Shown here: positions 8,934 through 18,592 of the stretch, in pieces
Layout of the letters: each line of letters starts with the position of its first letter
Position numbering within the stretch: position 1 is the stretch's first letter
NCBI RefSeq assembly: GCF_017487345.1
Contig: NZ_CP062006.1
Span: forward strand, 2,920,001-2,984,000
Direction of reading: 5' to 3'
Origin: Brevundimonas pondensis
GTDB taxonomy: Bacteria; Pseudomonadota; Alphaproteobacteria; Caulobacterales; Caulobacteraceae
DNA length: 64,000 bases
Made by a program: the position numbers and the translations under genes
Notes under the pieces: generated by a model
The model's database searches: none
The model's input: only the letters and a program-made list of their open reading frames with translations
What the model was told of the DNA's origin: nothing

Positions 8934-11386
8934 CCCCGGTCGTCTCCCTGTTCCTGCTCCGGTTTCACGACAAGACGACCGGCTCCCGGCCCCGAGCGTA
9001 GCCGGGGCGGCGGCGTTTCGCCTAGTCGGGTTCGATCCGGCGCCGCCGGGTCCAGCGACAGCAACGGATTGTAGAAGGGGTCGCCTTCCGCCATCAGAGC
9101 GCCCCAACGCGCCTTCAGACGCGCGGCGTCCTCCGGATGCCGGACCTGATCCGTGGCGCGCCGCGTGGCGGATTCATGATGCATCAGCACCACATGGCCG
9201 TCGTTCAGCACGCGATATCCCGCCGCGCCGACCCTGAGGCACAGATCGGTGTCGTTGAAGCCGACCTCGAAGGTCTCGTCGAAACCGCCGACAGCCGCGA
9301 ACACTTCCTGACGCATCATCATGCAGGCCGCCGTCACCGCCGAGACCTCGCGCGTGACGACAAGACTGCAGTCCGGCCCCGGATTGCGATCCCCGCCGCG
9401 CTCGAATGGAGCGAACTTGTGAACGTGCTCTGCGTACCCTCCCAGGCCCAGCACCACGCCCGCGTGTTGAACCCGCCGGTCAGGATAGAGCAAGGTCGCC
9501 CCGACCACGCCGACCTCCGGCCGTGCGACCAGGGCGGCCAGACGCTCCAGCCAGCCGGGTTCCAGCGCCTCGATGTCATTGTTGAGGAACAGCAGACGCT
9601 CTCCCGGTCGCGCGTGTCGACGGACCGCCTCATTGTTCATCCTCGCGAAGTTGAACGGCCCGGCATAGGGCATGATCACCGCGCGGTCGGAGAGCGTCTC
9701 GAGGTAGAGGCGCGTATCAGGGTCGTCGGACTCATGGTCGATGATCAACAGTCGCAGCCGGTCGCCCGGTACGGTGCGATCCAGGGATTCCACGCATTGA
9801 CGCAGAAGATCGCCGCGATTGCGCGTGGGAATGACCGCCAGAACCGGCGACCCGTCGTCTGGCCAGTCGATCCGGCAGGTGTTGAACACCGGCCCCGGCA
9901 CGGCCTGCCCCGGCAGCCCCAGCCGGTCCAGATGGGCGTTGACCGCCATCACCGTGGCCGCCGTCACCCGGCTCCGCGACCGATGGCCTTCGCTGTCCAC
10001 ATGTGTTCGCCAGCGATAGAGAACCCCAGGCACATGAGCGACCGTGCGCGATCCCTCCAGCAGTCTCAGGACCAGATCGACGTCCGCAGAAATCGGCAGA
10101 CGCTCGTCCAGCCCTCCGACCGCCCGCACCGCGGCCAGAGGCGCAGCGACCATGTGCACGAAATAGGGGTGGGACAGGTAATAATCGTGCGAGAAGGCCG
10201 GCCTGAGCGCGAAGTGCTTCAGGGCGTCGCTGTCTTCATGAGTCAGGACTTCGTCGGAATAGACCAGGTCGGCGCCCATCGACTCGGCCGCCATCAGACG
10301 CGTCACAGCCTCCGGCTCCAGCACGTCATCATGGTCCATGAAGGCGACCCACGCCCCCGTAGCCTGGGCCAGGCCGGCGTTGGTCGCCCCCGCCACCCCG
10401 CGCCCCGGCGCCAAGGTCACCAGCCGGATGCGCGAGTCTTTGACGGCGGCGTCAGCCAGCACGGTCTTGACCCGAAGGTCTGTCGAGCCGTCATCGACGC
10501 AAACCAACTCCCACGCCGGGCTGTTCTGGTTCCTGACGCTGGCGATAGCTTCTGACAGCCATTCAGGGCGAGGATCATGCACAGGCAGGATCAGGCTGAG
10601 AAGCGGCGCAGCAGCGTCGGGGGTCGCCGTCTTCGGCCTGGTCAGCCAGTCCTGCACTGCGCGGGGCGGCGCGGCGTCAAACGGCGACCCCAGCAGCGGC
10701 TCGCCCGTTGCCTGCGAGATCGCCTCGATACGCCATCCGGTTTCGTGATCGGGGCGAACGCCGCTGAGGGAAAAGCTGAAACCGCCGCCTTCCAGTCCGG
10801 CGTTCGTCAGGTCCGGTCTCGGAAGGTCCGCCCGCGTCGTTCCGACCACGCGGCCAGCCTGACGGAACTCCACCACCCCGCCCCCATCCCGGAGCCAGCC
10901 CACCGCCGCTCCCGTGGCCGCATGTTCGATCCGACCTGCGGGTCGCCAGTCATAACTGAGCGGCCAGGGCGCGGAACCGGGCGCGCCCGCCTGATCGAAC
11001 AGGTCGGCGGCGGCTGGGCTGCTCCCGTCCCGCTTCAGGCTATCAATAAAGAAGGCGATCGCGGCCGCTTCTTCGCCCTGCAGACGCGCCAGCCGTCCCC
11101 GGCTCAACAGCAGGTCGGCGTCGCCGTCCCCCAGCAATCCAGCCGCGCGGACGTAGGCGCGGTCAGCCTCAGCCAACGCCCCCGCCTCTTTCAGCACATG
11201 ACCCAGCTGAATCCAGATCCTGGCATCCGACGCACGTCGTGACAAATAGCTGCGATAGGCAAGCGCCGCCGCCTCCCAGTCGCCCCGGTCGCGCGCCGCA
11301 TCGCCCGCACGTCGCGACATAGCGGCGCGGTCGCCGGCAATACGTCGCAAGACGCGTTTGAGACCTTTCAGCGGACTTGCTGCCAT
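8930..11386 (-). CDS. TPR protein with two intact GT2 glycosyltransferase domains
   Basis: An 818-residue protein. TPR-like helices cover about residues 25-130. Residues 140-240 form a beta-rich module seen in other polysaccharide glycosyltransferases (GWLRDGG...FSFSLSG). GT2 domain one (about 262-460) has LILPVHDPRPEWL, VDDGSTD (297-303) and MDHDD (350-354). GT2 domain two (about 515-790) has AVIPTRNRGDLLRQC, LNND (601-604) and GFNDTDLCLR. Two catalytic domains suggest a bifunctional or processive transferase, for instance adding two different sugars. It is the first gene of a two-gene minus-strand unit; its upstream region (11387-11536) is shared with the divergent rfb operon. CGGAGC lies just before the ATG. 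Confidence 0.87.
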   Translation of the reverse strand: MAASPLKGLKRVLRRIAGDRAAMSRRAGDAARDRGDWEAAALAYRSYLSRRASDARIWIQLGHVLKEAGALAEADRAYVRAAGLLGDGDADLLLSRGRLARLQGEEAAAIAFFIDSLKRDGSSPAAADLFDQAGAPGSAPWPLSYDWRPAGRIEHAATGAAVGWLRDGGGVVEFRQAGRVVGTTRADLPRPDLTNAGLEGGGFSFSLSGVRPDHETGWRIEAISQATGEPLLGSPFDAAPPRAVQDWLTRPKTATPDAAAPLLSLILPVHDPRPEWLSEAIASVRNQNSPAWELVCVDDGSTDLRVKTVLADAAVKDSRIRLVTLAPGRGVAGATNAGLAQATGAWVAFMDHDDVLEPEAVTRLMAAESMGADLVYSDEVLTHEDSDALKHFALRPAFSHDYYLSHPYFVHMVAAPLAAVRAVGGLDERLPISADVDLVLRLLEGSRTVAHVPGVLYRWRTHVDSEGHRSRSRVTAATVMAVNAHLDRLGLPGQAVPGPVFNTCRIDWPDDGSPVLAVIPTRNRGDLLRQCVESLDRTVPGDRLRLLIIDHESDDPDTRLYLETLSDRAVIMPYAGPFNFARMNNEAVRRHARPGERLLFLNNDIEALEPGWLERLAALVARPEVGVVGATLLYPDRRVQHAGVVLGLGGYAEHVHKFAPFERGGDRNPGPDCSLVVTREVSAVTAACMMMRQEVFAAVGGFDETFEVGFNDTDLCLRVGAAGYRVLNDGHVVLMHHESATRRATDQVRHPEDAARLKARWGALMAEGDPFYNPLLSLDPAAPDRTRLGETPPPRLRSGPGAGRLVVKPEQEQGDDRG

Positions 11387-11536
11387 CTTTGCTCCGGGCG
11401 GCTGGCCCCGTTTACCTGTCGTTGCGGGCCGTTTCGGGCGCCGTCTCGTCGCTCTAACACGCCTGCGACACGAATCCCCGGATGGTCATTAGGTCGAACT
11501 CGGCTAAAAAGCTCGTCTCCCGAACAAGGACGCCCC

Positions 11537-12112
11537 ATGAATTCCGACGTGAAGCTGCTGGAAACGCGACGCTTTGGCGATAGCCGCGGCTGGTTCGCCG
11601 AAACCTATTCCGAAGCTCGGCTGGCGGCGGAGGGCGTCACCTGCCGGTTCGTTCAGGACAACCAGTCACGCTCGACCTTCATCGGCACCATTCGCGGCAT
11701 TCATTTCCAGCGCCCGCCTCACGCCCAGGCCAAGCTTGTGCGGTGTCTGCGGGGTTCAGTCATGGATTACGCCGTGGATCTGCGTCGCGGCTCGCCGACC
11801 TACGGCCGCCATGTGGCCGCCGAACTCAGCGAAGACAACGGCCGCCAACTGTTTATCCCCGTCGGCTTCGGCCACGCCTTCGTCACGCTCACTCCCGACG
11901 CCGAGATCGCCTACAAGGTCTCGGACGTCTACGCGCCCGACTGCGACGGCGGCGTCATCTGGAACGATCCGGCCATCGGCATCGACTGGCCCCTGCCCAC
12001 GACCGGCCCCGTCCTGTCGGACAAGGATGCCGTCCTGCCGAGTCTGGCGGATTTCGACAGTCCCTTTGAATATGACGGCCGCCCGCTGGCGCCGCTGGTC
12101 ATTCCCGCCTGA
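11537..12112 (+). CDS. rfbC: dTDP-4-dehydrorhamnose 3,5-epimerase
   Basis: A 191-residue cupin-type epimerase, close to the usual length. Key segments are [15 protein letters not shown], the active-site region [20 protein letters not shown] with the conserved His, and [25 protein letters not shown]. It performs step three of dTDP-L-rhamnose synthesis, epimerising C3 and C5 of dTDP-4-keto-6-deoxyglucose. It is the first gene of rfbC-rfbB-rfbD-rfbA-fkbM; AAGGA lies eight bases before the ATG. The promoter should be in the 150-base divergent gap upstream. Confidence 0.96.
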   Translation: MNSDVKLLETRRFGDSRGWFAETYSEARLAAEGVTCRFVQDNQSRSTFIGTIRGIHFQRPPHAQAKLVRCLRGSVMDYAVDLRRGSPTYGRHVAAELSEDNGRQLFIPVGFGHAFVTLTPDAEIAYKVSDVYAPDCDGGVIWNDPAIGIDWPLPTTGPVLSDKDAVLPSLADFDSPFEYDGRPLAPLVIPA

Positions 12113-12126
12113 GCTCCGGAGTTTTC

Positions 12127-13185
12127 ATGCGCATCCTGGTCACCGGCGGCGCCGGCTTCATCGGGTCGGCCCTCGTCCGTCACCTCATCAGCGACAGCGA
12201 GCACGAGGTCCTGGTCCTCGACAAGCTGACCTATGCGGGCCTGTTGTCCTCTCTAGAGGCGGTATCCGGCAGCAACCGATATCAATTCGCCCAGGCCGAT
12301 ATCGCCGATCCGGTCGCGGTTGGCGAAGCCCTGTCGCGGTTCCGTCCCCAGGTCATCGCCCACCTGGCCGCCGAGAGCCATGTCGATCGTTCCATCGACG
12401 GCCCCGGCGAGTTCATCCAGACCAACATCGTCGGCACCTTCGCCTTGCTGCAACAGGCGCTCGGCTATTACCGCAACCTGCCGACGGACGAGCAGGCGGC
12501 TTTCCGCTTCCACCATATCTCGACGGACGAGGTCTTCGGTTCTCTGGACGAGACGGGCCTCTTCACCGAGACAACCCCCTATGATCCCCGTTCCCCCTAT
12601 TCGGCGTCCAAGGCGGCCTCGGATCATCTGGTGCGCGCATGGGGTCACACCTACGGCCTGCCCGTCCTGGTGACCAACTGCTCGAACAACTACGGCCCCC
12701 ATCATTTCCCCGAGAAGCTGATCCCGCTGATCATCATTCGCGCGCTGTCGGGGGAAAGCCTGCCGGTCTACGGCGACGGCTCCAACGTCCGCGACTGGCT
12801 CTACGTCGAAGATCACGCCCGCGCGTTGCGCGCTGTGTTCGAACGCGGCCAGCCGGGTCGCACCTATAACGTCGGGGGCAACGCCGAACGTCGCAACATC
12901 GACGTGGTCAAGGCCATCTGCGCCGCGCTGGACCGACTGTCGCCGGCGCCGTCCGGCCGCTCCTACGCCGAACAGATCACCTTCGTCGCCGACCGTCCCG
13001 GCCACGACCAGCGCTACGCCATCGACGCTTCGCGCATCCGCGACGAACTGGGGTGGGAGCCGCAGCACGCCTTCGAGGACGGCATCGAGGCGACCGTGCG
13101 CTGGTATCTGCAGAACCGCGACTGGTGGCAGGCGATTCTCGACGCGCGCTACGCCACCCAGCGTCTGGGCGCGGCGCATGGCTGA
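12127..13185 (+). CDS. rfbB: dTDP-glucose 4,6-dehydratase
   Basis: A 352-residue extended SDR of normal family length. It shows [15 protein letters not shown] for NAD binding, [15 protein letters not shown], the active-site segment STDEVFGSL (Thr, Asp, Glu) and [15 protein letters not shown] with catalytic Tyr and Lys, then [18 protein letters not shown]. It converts dTDP-glucose to dTDP-4-keto-6-deoxyglucose, the second step of dTDP-rhamnose synthesis. It begins 14 bases after rfbC and overlaps rfbD by 8 bases, so the operon is tightly coupled. Confidence 0.97.
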   Translation: MRILVTGGAGFIGSALVRHLISDSEHEVLVLDKLTYAGLLSSLEAVSGSNRYQFAQADIADPVAVGEALSRFRPQVIAHLAAESHVDRSIDGPGEFIQTNIVGTFALLQQALGYYRNLPTDEQAAFRFHHISTDEVFGSLDETGLFTETTPYDPRSPYSASKAASDHLVRAWGHTYGLPVLVTNCSNNYGPHHFPEKLIPLIIIRALSGESLPVYGDGSNVRDWLYVEDHARALRAVFERGQPGRTYNVGGNAERRNIDVVKAICAALDRLSPAPSGRSYAEQITFVADRPGHDQRYAIDASRIRDELGWEPQHAFEDGIEATVRWYLQNRDWWQAILDARYATQRLGAAHG

Positions 13186-14074
13186 TACGGTGCGCCATGT
13201 TCTCATAACCGGCGGCGCCGGCCAGGTGGGGCTGGAACTGATGCGGGCGCGCTGGCCCGACGACGTGCGTCTGCACGCTCCGACGCGCGACGAGCTGGAC
13301 CTGACCGACGCCGATTCGATCACCCGCCTGTTTCAGGCCACGCCCTTCGCCGCCGTCATCAATCCGGCCGCCTATACGGCGGTCGACAAGGCCGAGGACG
13401 ACGTGGCCGCCGCCTTCGCCGTCAATGCGATCGGCCCGGCCCTGCTGGCCGAAGCCACGCAACGCGCCGGAATCCCGCTGATCCACGTCTCGACCGACTA
13501 CGTGTTCGACGGATCAGCCCCCGGCGCCTATGACGAAAGCGATCCCGTCGCGCCGCTGGGCGTCTATGGCGCGTCCAAATTGGCGGGCGAACTCGCCGTG
13601 CGTTCAGGCAATCCCCGGTCAGTCGTCTTGCGTACCGCCTGGGTGTTCAGCGCCCACCGCGCCAACTTTCTCAAGACCATGTTGCGGGTCGGCGCCCAGA
13701 ATCCGACGCTTCGCGTGGTCGCTGATCAGCGTGGCTGCCCGACCTCGGCCGCGGACATCGCCGAGGCCCTCGTGACCATCGCCCTGAGGATGATGAACGA
13801 TCCGTCAGCTCCGAACGGAACCTATCACTTCGTGAACTCCGGCGAAGCGACGTGGCATGAGTTCGCCGCCCGCATCTTTGCGGAGCAGACCGCCTTTACC
13901 CCCCCCGTGGTCGATGCCATCACCACGGCGGACTATCCCACACGCGCGCGCCGCCCGGCGAATTCACGACTGGCCACCGCCAGGATCACACGGGACTTCG
14001 GCGTTCGGCCACGGCCATGGGAAGAGGCCATGCGAGACGTGCTTGCAGAACTGAAAGCGGAGACCACGCGATGA
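13178..14074 (+). CDS. rfbD: dTDP-4-dehydrorhamnose reductase
   Basis: A 298-residue SDR with [16 protein letters not shown] for NADPH binding, [14 protein letters not shown], the STDYVFDG motif and YGASKLAGE with catalytic Tyr/Lys. It reduces dTDP-4-keto-L-rhamnose to dTDP-L-rhamnose, the final step of the pathway. The ATG lies within the last codons of rfbB, and the stop overlaps the rfbA start as ATGA. Confidence 0.96.
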   Translation: MADTVRHVLITGGAGQVGLELMRARWPDDVRLHAPTRDELDLTDADSITRLFQATPFAAVINPAAYTAVDKAEDDVAAAFAVNAIGPALLAEATQRAGIPLIHVSTDYVFDGSAPGAYDESDPVAPLGVYGASKLAGELAVRSGNPRSVVLRTAWVFSAHRANFLKTMLRVGAQNPTLRVVADQRGCPTSAADIAEALVTIALRMMNDPSAPNGTYHFVNSGEATWHEFAARIFAEQTAFTPPVVDAITTADYPTRARRPANSRLATARITRDFGVRPRPWEEAMRDVLAELKAETTR

Positions 14075-14961
14075 AGGGGATCATTCTGGCGGGCGGCTCG
14101 GGCACGCGCCTGCACCCGATGACCCAGGTGGTGTCGAAGCAGTTGATGCCTGTCTACGACAAGCCGATGATCTTCTACCCCCTGTCGACGTTGATGCTGG
14201 CGGGTATTCGCGAGATTCTCATCATCTCCACCCCGCATGACCTGCCCGCTTTCCAGCGCCTGCTTGGCGACGGCTCGCAGTGGGGCCTCCACCTCGAGTA
14301 CGCCGAACAGCCCAGCCCGGACGGTCTGGCCCAGGCCTATATCATCGGCGCGGATTTCGTGGCCGGCTCGCCCTCGGCCCTGATCCTCGGCGACAACATC
14401 TTCTATGGCCACGGGATCACCGACCTGTTCACCCGCGCCATGGCCCGCCCCGAGGGCGCGACCGTCTTCGCCTATCATGTCAACGACCCCCAGCGTTACG
14501 GCGTCGTCGAGTTCGACGAAGGCATGAAGGCGCTCTCCATCGAGGAGAAGCCCGCCGCGCCCAAGTCTGACTGGGCGGTCACGGGTCTGTACTTCTATGA
14601 TCGTCACGTGGTCGATATCGCCGCAGACCTGAAGCCGTCGCCGCGCGGCGAGCTTGAGATCACTGACGTCAACCGGGCCTATCTGGAACGGCAGGCCCTG
14701 TCCGTCGAAATGATGGGGCGGGGCTTCGCCTGGCTTGATACCGGCACCCCCGACAGCCTTCTGGAAGCCGCCGAATTCGTGCGTACGCTCGAACGCCGTC
14801 AAGGCTTCAAGATCGCCTGCCCCGAAGAAATCGCCCTGTCCAAGGGTTTCATCGACATCGACCAGGTCGAACGTATTGCGAAAGCCTACGGCAAGAGCGA
14901 CTACGGCCGCTATCTGCAGCGCCTTCTGGCGACTGCGCCCTCCGGAACACCGAGTTCATGA
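14071..14961 (+). CDS. rfbA: Glucose-1-phosphate thymidylyltransferase
   Basis: A 296-residue nucleotidyltransferase with the signature [42 protein letters not shown] and [20 protein letters not shown]. It couples glucose-1-phosphate to dTTP to give dTDP-glucose, the committed first step of dTDP-rhamnose synthesis, and is usually feedback-inhibited by dTDP-rhamnose. ATG at 14071 is chosen because it overlaps the rfbD stop (ATGA) and directly precedes the conserved N-terminus. The gene in turn overlaps the next one by ATGA. Confidence 0.97.
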   Translation: MKGIILAGGSGTRLHPMTQVVSKQLMPVYDKPMIFYPLSTLMLAGIREILIISTPHDLPAFQRLLGDGSQWGLHLEYAEQPSPDGLAQAYIIGADFVAGSPSALILGDNIFYGHGITDLFTRAMARPEGATVFAYHVNDPQRYGVVEFDEGMKALSIEEKPAAPKSDWAVTGLYFYDRHVVDIAADLKPSPRGELEITDVNRAYLERQALSVEMMGRGFAWLDTGTPDSLLEAAEFVRTLERRQGFKIACPEEIALSKGFIDIDQVERIAKAYGKSDYGRYLQRLLATAPSGTPSS

Positions 14962-15824
14962 AGTTCACCAAGACCCACATTGCGGACGGCGCGCTTCTAG
15001 GCGCCAACCACATCGCCGAAATGGATCGCTGGACGCTGGAGAACCACGCGCGCCGGCTGGCCCATTCGGTCTATGTCGGCGACCGGGTCGCGCTTGGCCG
15101 CATCCTCGGCCGTTACAAGCTGTACGTGGCCACCACGGACGTGGGCTTCGGCGCCCATGTCCTTCTGGATGGACTCTGGGAAAGCTGGCTGACCGTCTTC
15201 ATGGCGCGTATCATCAAGCGCGGCATGAACGTCATCGATGTCGGCGCCAACCATGGCTACTACACCGTCCTGTTCGCCGATCTGGTCGGGCCTGACGGCC
15301 TTGTCGCCGCCATAGAACCCCATCCGCGCACAGCCGAACTGCTGCGACGCTCGGTGGACGTCAACGGCTTCAGCGGCCGCGTGACGGTGACGGAAATGGC
15401 CGCCTCCGCCGAGGATGGCGGCTCCCTGGTCTTCCACGCCCCTCCGACCGAGCCCAAGAACGCCCGCGTCGTGCCGGGCGGCGACCTGTCTCACCCCGAG
15501 CATGTGAAGGTGAAGGCTGGCCGTATCGATTCCATCGTCAAGCGCTGGGATCGGGTCGATTTCGTCAAGATCGACGTGGAAGGCGCCGAAGAAGCGGCGT
15601 TGGCAGGGCTGACGCGCGTCCTCAAGCGCGACAAGCCGCGCCTGCTTCTGGAATTCAACGCCAACCGCTGCGCCGCGCCGGAACTGCTGATTGATCGGCT
15701 GATCAAGCTGTATGGCGGCTTGCGCGCCGTCGGCTTCAACTGTCAGGCGGAGCCCGTGTCACGCGAGGAAGTCCTGAAACCGGAACGGACCGAAGACTGG
15801 ATTCTCTACTTCGAAGCTAGGTAG
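14958..15824 (+). CDS. FkbM family SAM-dependent methyltransferase
   Basis: A 288-residue protein with the SAM-binding strand-loop [19 protein letters not shown], acidic loop [12 protein letters not shown], and [19 protein letters not shown], the FkbM-family landmark. Family members O-methylate sugars and other hydroxyl groups. Its position as last gene of the rhamnose operon, joined by an ATGA overlap, suggests it methylates a hydroxyl of the polymer, perhaps capping the chain. The 3' end overlaps the converging gene by 8 bases. Confidence 0.88.
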   Translation: MKFTKTHIADGALLGANHIAEMDRWTLENHARRLAHSVYVGDRVALGRILGRYKLYVATTDVGFGAHVLLDGLWESWLTVFMARIIKRGMNVIDVGANHGYYTVLFADLVGPDGLVAAIEPHPRTAELLRRSVDVNGFSGRVTVTEMAASAEDGGSLVFHAPPTEPKNARVVPGGDLSHPEHVKVKAGRIDSIVKRWDRVDFVKIDVEGAEEAALAGLTRVLKRDKPRLLLEFNANRCAAPELLIDRLIKLYGGLRAVGFNCQAEPVSREEVLKPERTEDWILYFEAR

Positions 15825-16704
15825 TCGACGAAAGGGGCTCGACGTCCGCCAGACGCTCGACGTGGCAGCCGAGCCAGGTCATCTTGCCGAACAGGTGACC
15901 TCGCTCGGCCCACACCCGCACTTCTGCGGCGCCCGCCTTTTCCCATCGATGATCAATGACCACCTCATAGAGGCCGGAGCGATCAAAAGCGCCGTAGCAG
16001 GTCGCCACGTCCGCAGCGACGCCCCACTGGAACATCAGAAAAGCATCATCGTCGGGTTCGACCGAGAAGCGCGCCGTCACGCGCCACAGGCCGGCCGGCA
16101 GCTGGAAATACGGGCCGTGCACCAGAATACGCGCGCGACCGCTGATATCGATGTCCGGCGTTCCGCCTTCATGGTCAGCACCGTGCGTGTAGCTGAACAG
16201 GTCCGGTGACCAGGCCGCCTTGGCGCCGGTTGCTGGCGGCAAGCTTTCATAGAAGGCTAGCGGATTGGCCACGCCATGCGCGTCGAGCGGCGCATCGTCG
16301 TCGCCAACATCGACGCTCACATGGCCCAGTCCGGGAATCTCAGCCTCGACAGCAGAACCGTCGAGCATGAAGGCGCCGCGTTCGATCAACCGACACGCAG
16401 CGCCAAACTGGCTGGCGGCGCGTCGAAGAGCCTGCCTCGGATCGTCGGCGTGACGTTGCAGGGCCATGCCGAACACCTCATCCGGAGACGCCGTAATCAC
16501 CAGCAGGGCGTCGATTCCGTCCAGGGCCGCATCATCGACATCACGCATGAAGACGACCTCGCCGGCCGCCGCATCATCCCGATCTCCGCCGTCCTTGGTC
16601 GCCGCCCACTTTCTGGCCTTGGCGGCTTTCAACAAGGCGCTGCGCCAACGGGCTTCGTGGGGACCAGGCAGGGTAACGACACCCAGAACACGCACGTCGC
16701 TCAC
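15817..16704 (-). CDS. Unrecognised protein of the capsule export operon, possible C-terminal beta-sandwich
   Basis: A 295-residue protein I do not recognise. The N-terminal part (1-100) alternates strands and helices and carries DALLVITASPDEVFG. Residues about 165-285 are dominated by short alternating hydrophobic strands (GRARILVHGPYFQLPAGLW, VTARFSVEPDDDAFLMFQWG, YEVVIDHRW, VRVWAERG), which reads as a beta-sandwich of the kind that binds carbohydrate. The GTG start overlaps the kpsT-like stop by four bases (GTGA), so it is the last gene of the kpsM-kpsE-kpsT unit and made in step with the ATPase. It lacks a signal peptide and membrane spans. A sugar-recognition or chain-sensing role is inference. 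Confidence 0.7.
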   Translation of the reverse strand: MSDVRVLGVVTLPGPHEARWRSALLKAAKARKWAATKDGGDRDDAAAGEVVFMRDVDDAALDGIDALLVITASPDEVFGMALQRHADDPRQALRRAASQFGAACRLIERGAFMLDGSAVEAEIPGLGHVSVDVGDDDAPLDAHGVANPLAFYESLPPATGAKAAWSPDLFSYTHGADHEGGTPDIDISGRARILVHGPYFQLPAGLWRVTARFSVEPDDDAFLMFQWGVAADVATCYGAFDRSGLYEVVIDHRWEKAGAAEVRVWAERGHLFGKMTWLGCHVERLADVEPLSSTT

Positions 16705-17381
16705 GCAGCCCTCAACCAGGAATAGATATCGATCGCTTCATCGATGTCGTCGAACATCTTGACCTTGCCGCCCTCGATGATGATGGCCCGATCACAGGTT
16801 TCACTGACCAGCTTGGTGTCGTGCGAAGCCATGATGAAGGAACGGTCGCCCCGACGTTCGAACAGTTCCTCCTTGCAGCGGCGCTGGAAGCGCGCATCGC
16901 CGACCGCGACCACTTCGTCCACCAGATAGCAGTCGAAGTCGATCGCCAGAGACAGGCCGAAGGCCAGGCGCGAACGCATGCCCGAGGAATAGTGTTTCAC
17001 CGGCTGGGCCAGCTTGCGTCCCAATTCCGCAAAGTCGTCGATACGCGCCAGAAGCTCATGATAGTCGCGATTATAGATACGCGACAGGAAGCGGATGTTG
17101 TCCAGGCCCGTCAGACTGCCCTGGAACCCCCCTCCGAAGCCGATCGGCCAGGACGCTGTCATTCGCCAGTTCACCCGTCCCGCGGTGGGCGCGAGGGCGC
17201 CGCCCAGTATCTTGATGAGCGTCGACTTGCCCTGCCCGTTCCGGCCCAGAACCGCGAAACGCGCGCCGCGTTCCAGCTCGAAGTTGAGGTCGGTGAACAG
17301 GGGGCGGGCGCCGGGCGTCGTGGTGTAGGTCTTCGTCAGGTTGACGACCTCGAGGCCCACCCTCCGGGCTGGGGTGTCCAT
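16701..17381 (-). CDS. kpsT: ABC transporter ATP-binding protein for polysaccharide export (KpsT type)
   Basis: A 226-residue ABC ATPase with Walker A GRNGQGKST (46-54), signature YSSGMRSRLAFGLS (131-144) and Walker B CYLVDEVVAVGD (151-162). The YSSGM form of the signature and short length are typical of KpsT/CtrD capsule exporters; the C-terminal carbohydrate-binding extension of some Wzt proteins is absent. It powers export of lipid-linked polysaccharide through the KpsM permease. The ATG overlaps the kpsE-like stop by one base. Confidence 0.92.
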   Translation of the reverse strand: MDTPARRVGLEVVNLTKTYTTTPGARPLFTDLNFELERGARFAVLGRNGQGKSTLIKILGGALAPTAGRVNWRMTASWPIGFGGGFQGSLTGLDNIRFLSRIYNRDYHELLARIDDFAELGRKLAQPVKHYSSGMRSRLAFGLSLAIDFDCYLVDEVVAVGDARFQRRCKEELFERRGDRSFIMASHDTKLVSETCDRAIIIEGGKVKMFDDIDEAIDIYSWLRAA

Positions 17382-18550
17382 CAGAGCTGCCTGTGCTCCC
17401 GCAGGCCCGCCCAGACCAGCCAGCCGATGCCGTAGATCAGCAGGGTCGAGATCAGCACCATCAGGATGGCGCGGAAACGGTTGGGTTCGGTAGCCTTGTC
17501 AGCGACGCTCGGGCTGACGATACGCTCCAGGTAGAGCTTCTGACGGCGAGCATCGAGACGTGCGGTATCCAGAGCCGTGCTGGCCGCAGCCATGGCCCGC
17601 TCGGCCAGGGTGCGTTCAGCAGCCAGGGTTTCATATTCGCTGAACTTGGTGGCCAGAGAACCGGCGCCGCCGGCGATCTTGGCCCGCTCCTCGGCCAGTT
17701 GGCGACGGAAGGCCGCCAGACGGCCGTCGAGGATCGGCAACTGGGGGCTGTTCGGCGCCTGGGCCGCAAGTTGCGAACGCTCGGCCTCAAGCGTGGCGAT
17801 GCCAGCCAGGAGCTCGCCGATCAGGGCCGAGTTCTCGGTCGCCGAAAGCGTCGGGTCCACCATGCCCTCGCGGTTGCGGAAGGCGGTCAGACGGGACTGA
17901 ATGTCGCGAAGGCGGGTCTCGGCCTCCAGCTTGGTCCGCTCGGCGTCGATCACCGCGCTGGCCGACGAACGTTCATTCAGCTTGTTGACCAGGGCCTCGC
18001 CGCTATCCAGCAGCGCCGCGGCCAGCTTCTGTGAATCCCCGGCGCGGAAGGTCTCCACCCTGAGGGTGCTGATGCCCGTCGAGGTCTCGTACCCCACGGT
18101 GACGAAACGCTGCAGTCCCTTGTAGAGGCTTTCCTTGGTCTCGCCTTCCCAGGGACGCGGATGACGCGAAAGCACATCAACGCCGGCCGGCGCCAACATC
18201 CGGGCCACGTCGATTTTCGGCTCCAGCGCCGCAAGCGCGTCGCGCGAACGGATGTATTCGTGAACGGCGAACGAATCCGTTGCGCTGGCCGACAGACCCA
18301 CGCCCTGCAGAGCCACGCCCAGAGCGGAGGGCTGCTCCTGAGAGGCTGCGCGCACGATGAAACGGGCTTCCGACACGTAGCGCGGCGTGGCGAAGACCAG
18401 GTAGTAGATCGCCGTCACCAGGGTGGGCAGCACGACCACCACCAGGAAGGGCCAGGGCACGCGGCTGGTCAGCCCCTGCCGGGTCCCTTGCCGGGGCTCC
18501 GCGCCACGCCCGCTGATCGGGCCCAGAAAGGTAATGCGTGAGTCGCTCAT
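17381..18550 (-). CDS. kpsE: Capsule polysaccharide export inner-membrane protein (KpsE/CtrB/BexC type)
   Basis: A 389-residue polysaccharide co-polymerase of the ABC-export class. It has an N-terminal membrane span (about 31-50, PFLVVVVLPTLVTAIYYLVF), FATPRYVSEARFIVR just after it, a long periplasmic coiled-coil region rich in Ala, Glu and Arg (about 190-340), and a second span near the C-terminus (LMVLISTLLIYGIGWLVWAG). Proteins of this family bridge the inner-membrane transporter and the OPX channel. GAGG precedes the ATG. It lies between kpsM and kpsT in one transcription unit. Confidence 0.92.
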   Translation of the reverse strand: MSDSRITFLGPISGRGAEPRQGTRQGLTSRVPWPFLVVVVLPTLVTAIYYLVFATPRYVSEARFIVRAASQEQPSALGVALQGVGLSASATDSFAVHEYIRSRDALAALEPKIDVARMLAPAGVDVLSRHPRPWEGETKESLYKGLQRFVTVGYETSTGISTLRVETFRAGDSQKLAAALLDSGEALVNKLNERSSASAVIDAERTKLEAETRLRDIQSRLTAFRNREGMVDPTLSATENSALIGELLAGIATLEAERSQLAAQAPNSPQLPILDGRLAAFRRQLAEERAKIAGGAGSLATKFSEYETLAAERTLAERAMAAASTALDTARLDARRQKLYLERIVSPSVADKATEPNRFRAILMVLISTLLIYGIGWLVWAGLREHRQL

Positions 18551-18592
18551 TCAGGCCTCGCACCGGTTCCGCGCGTCGCGGCGCCGTCATCC

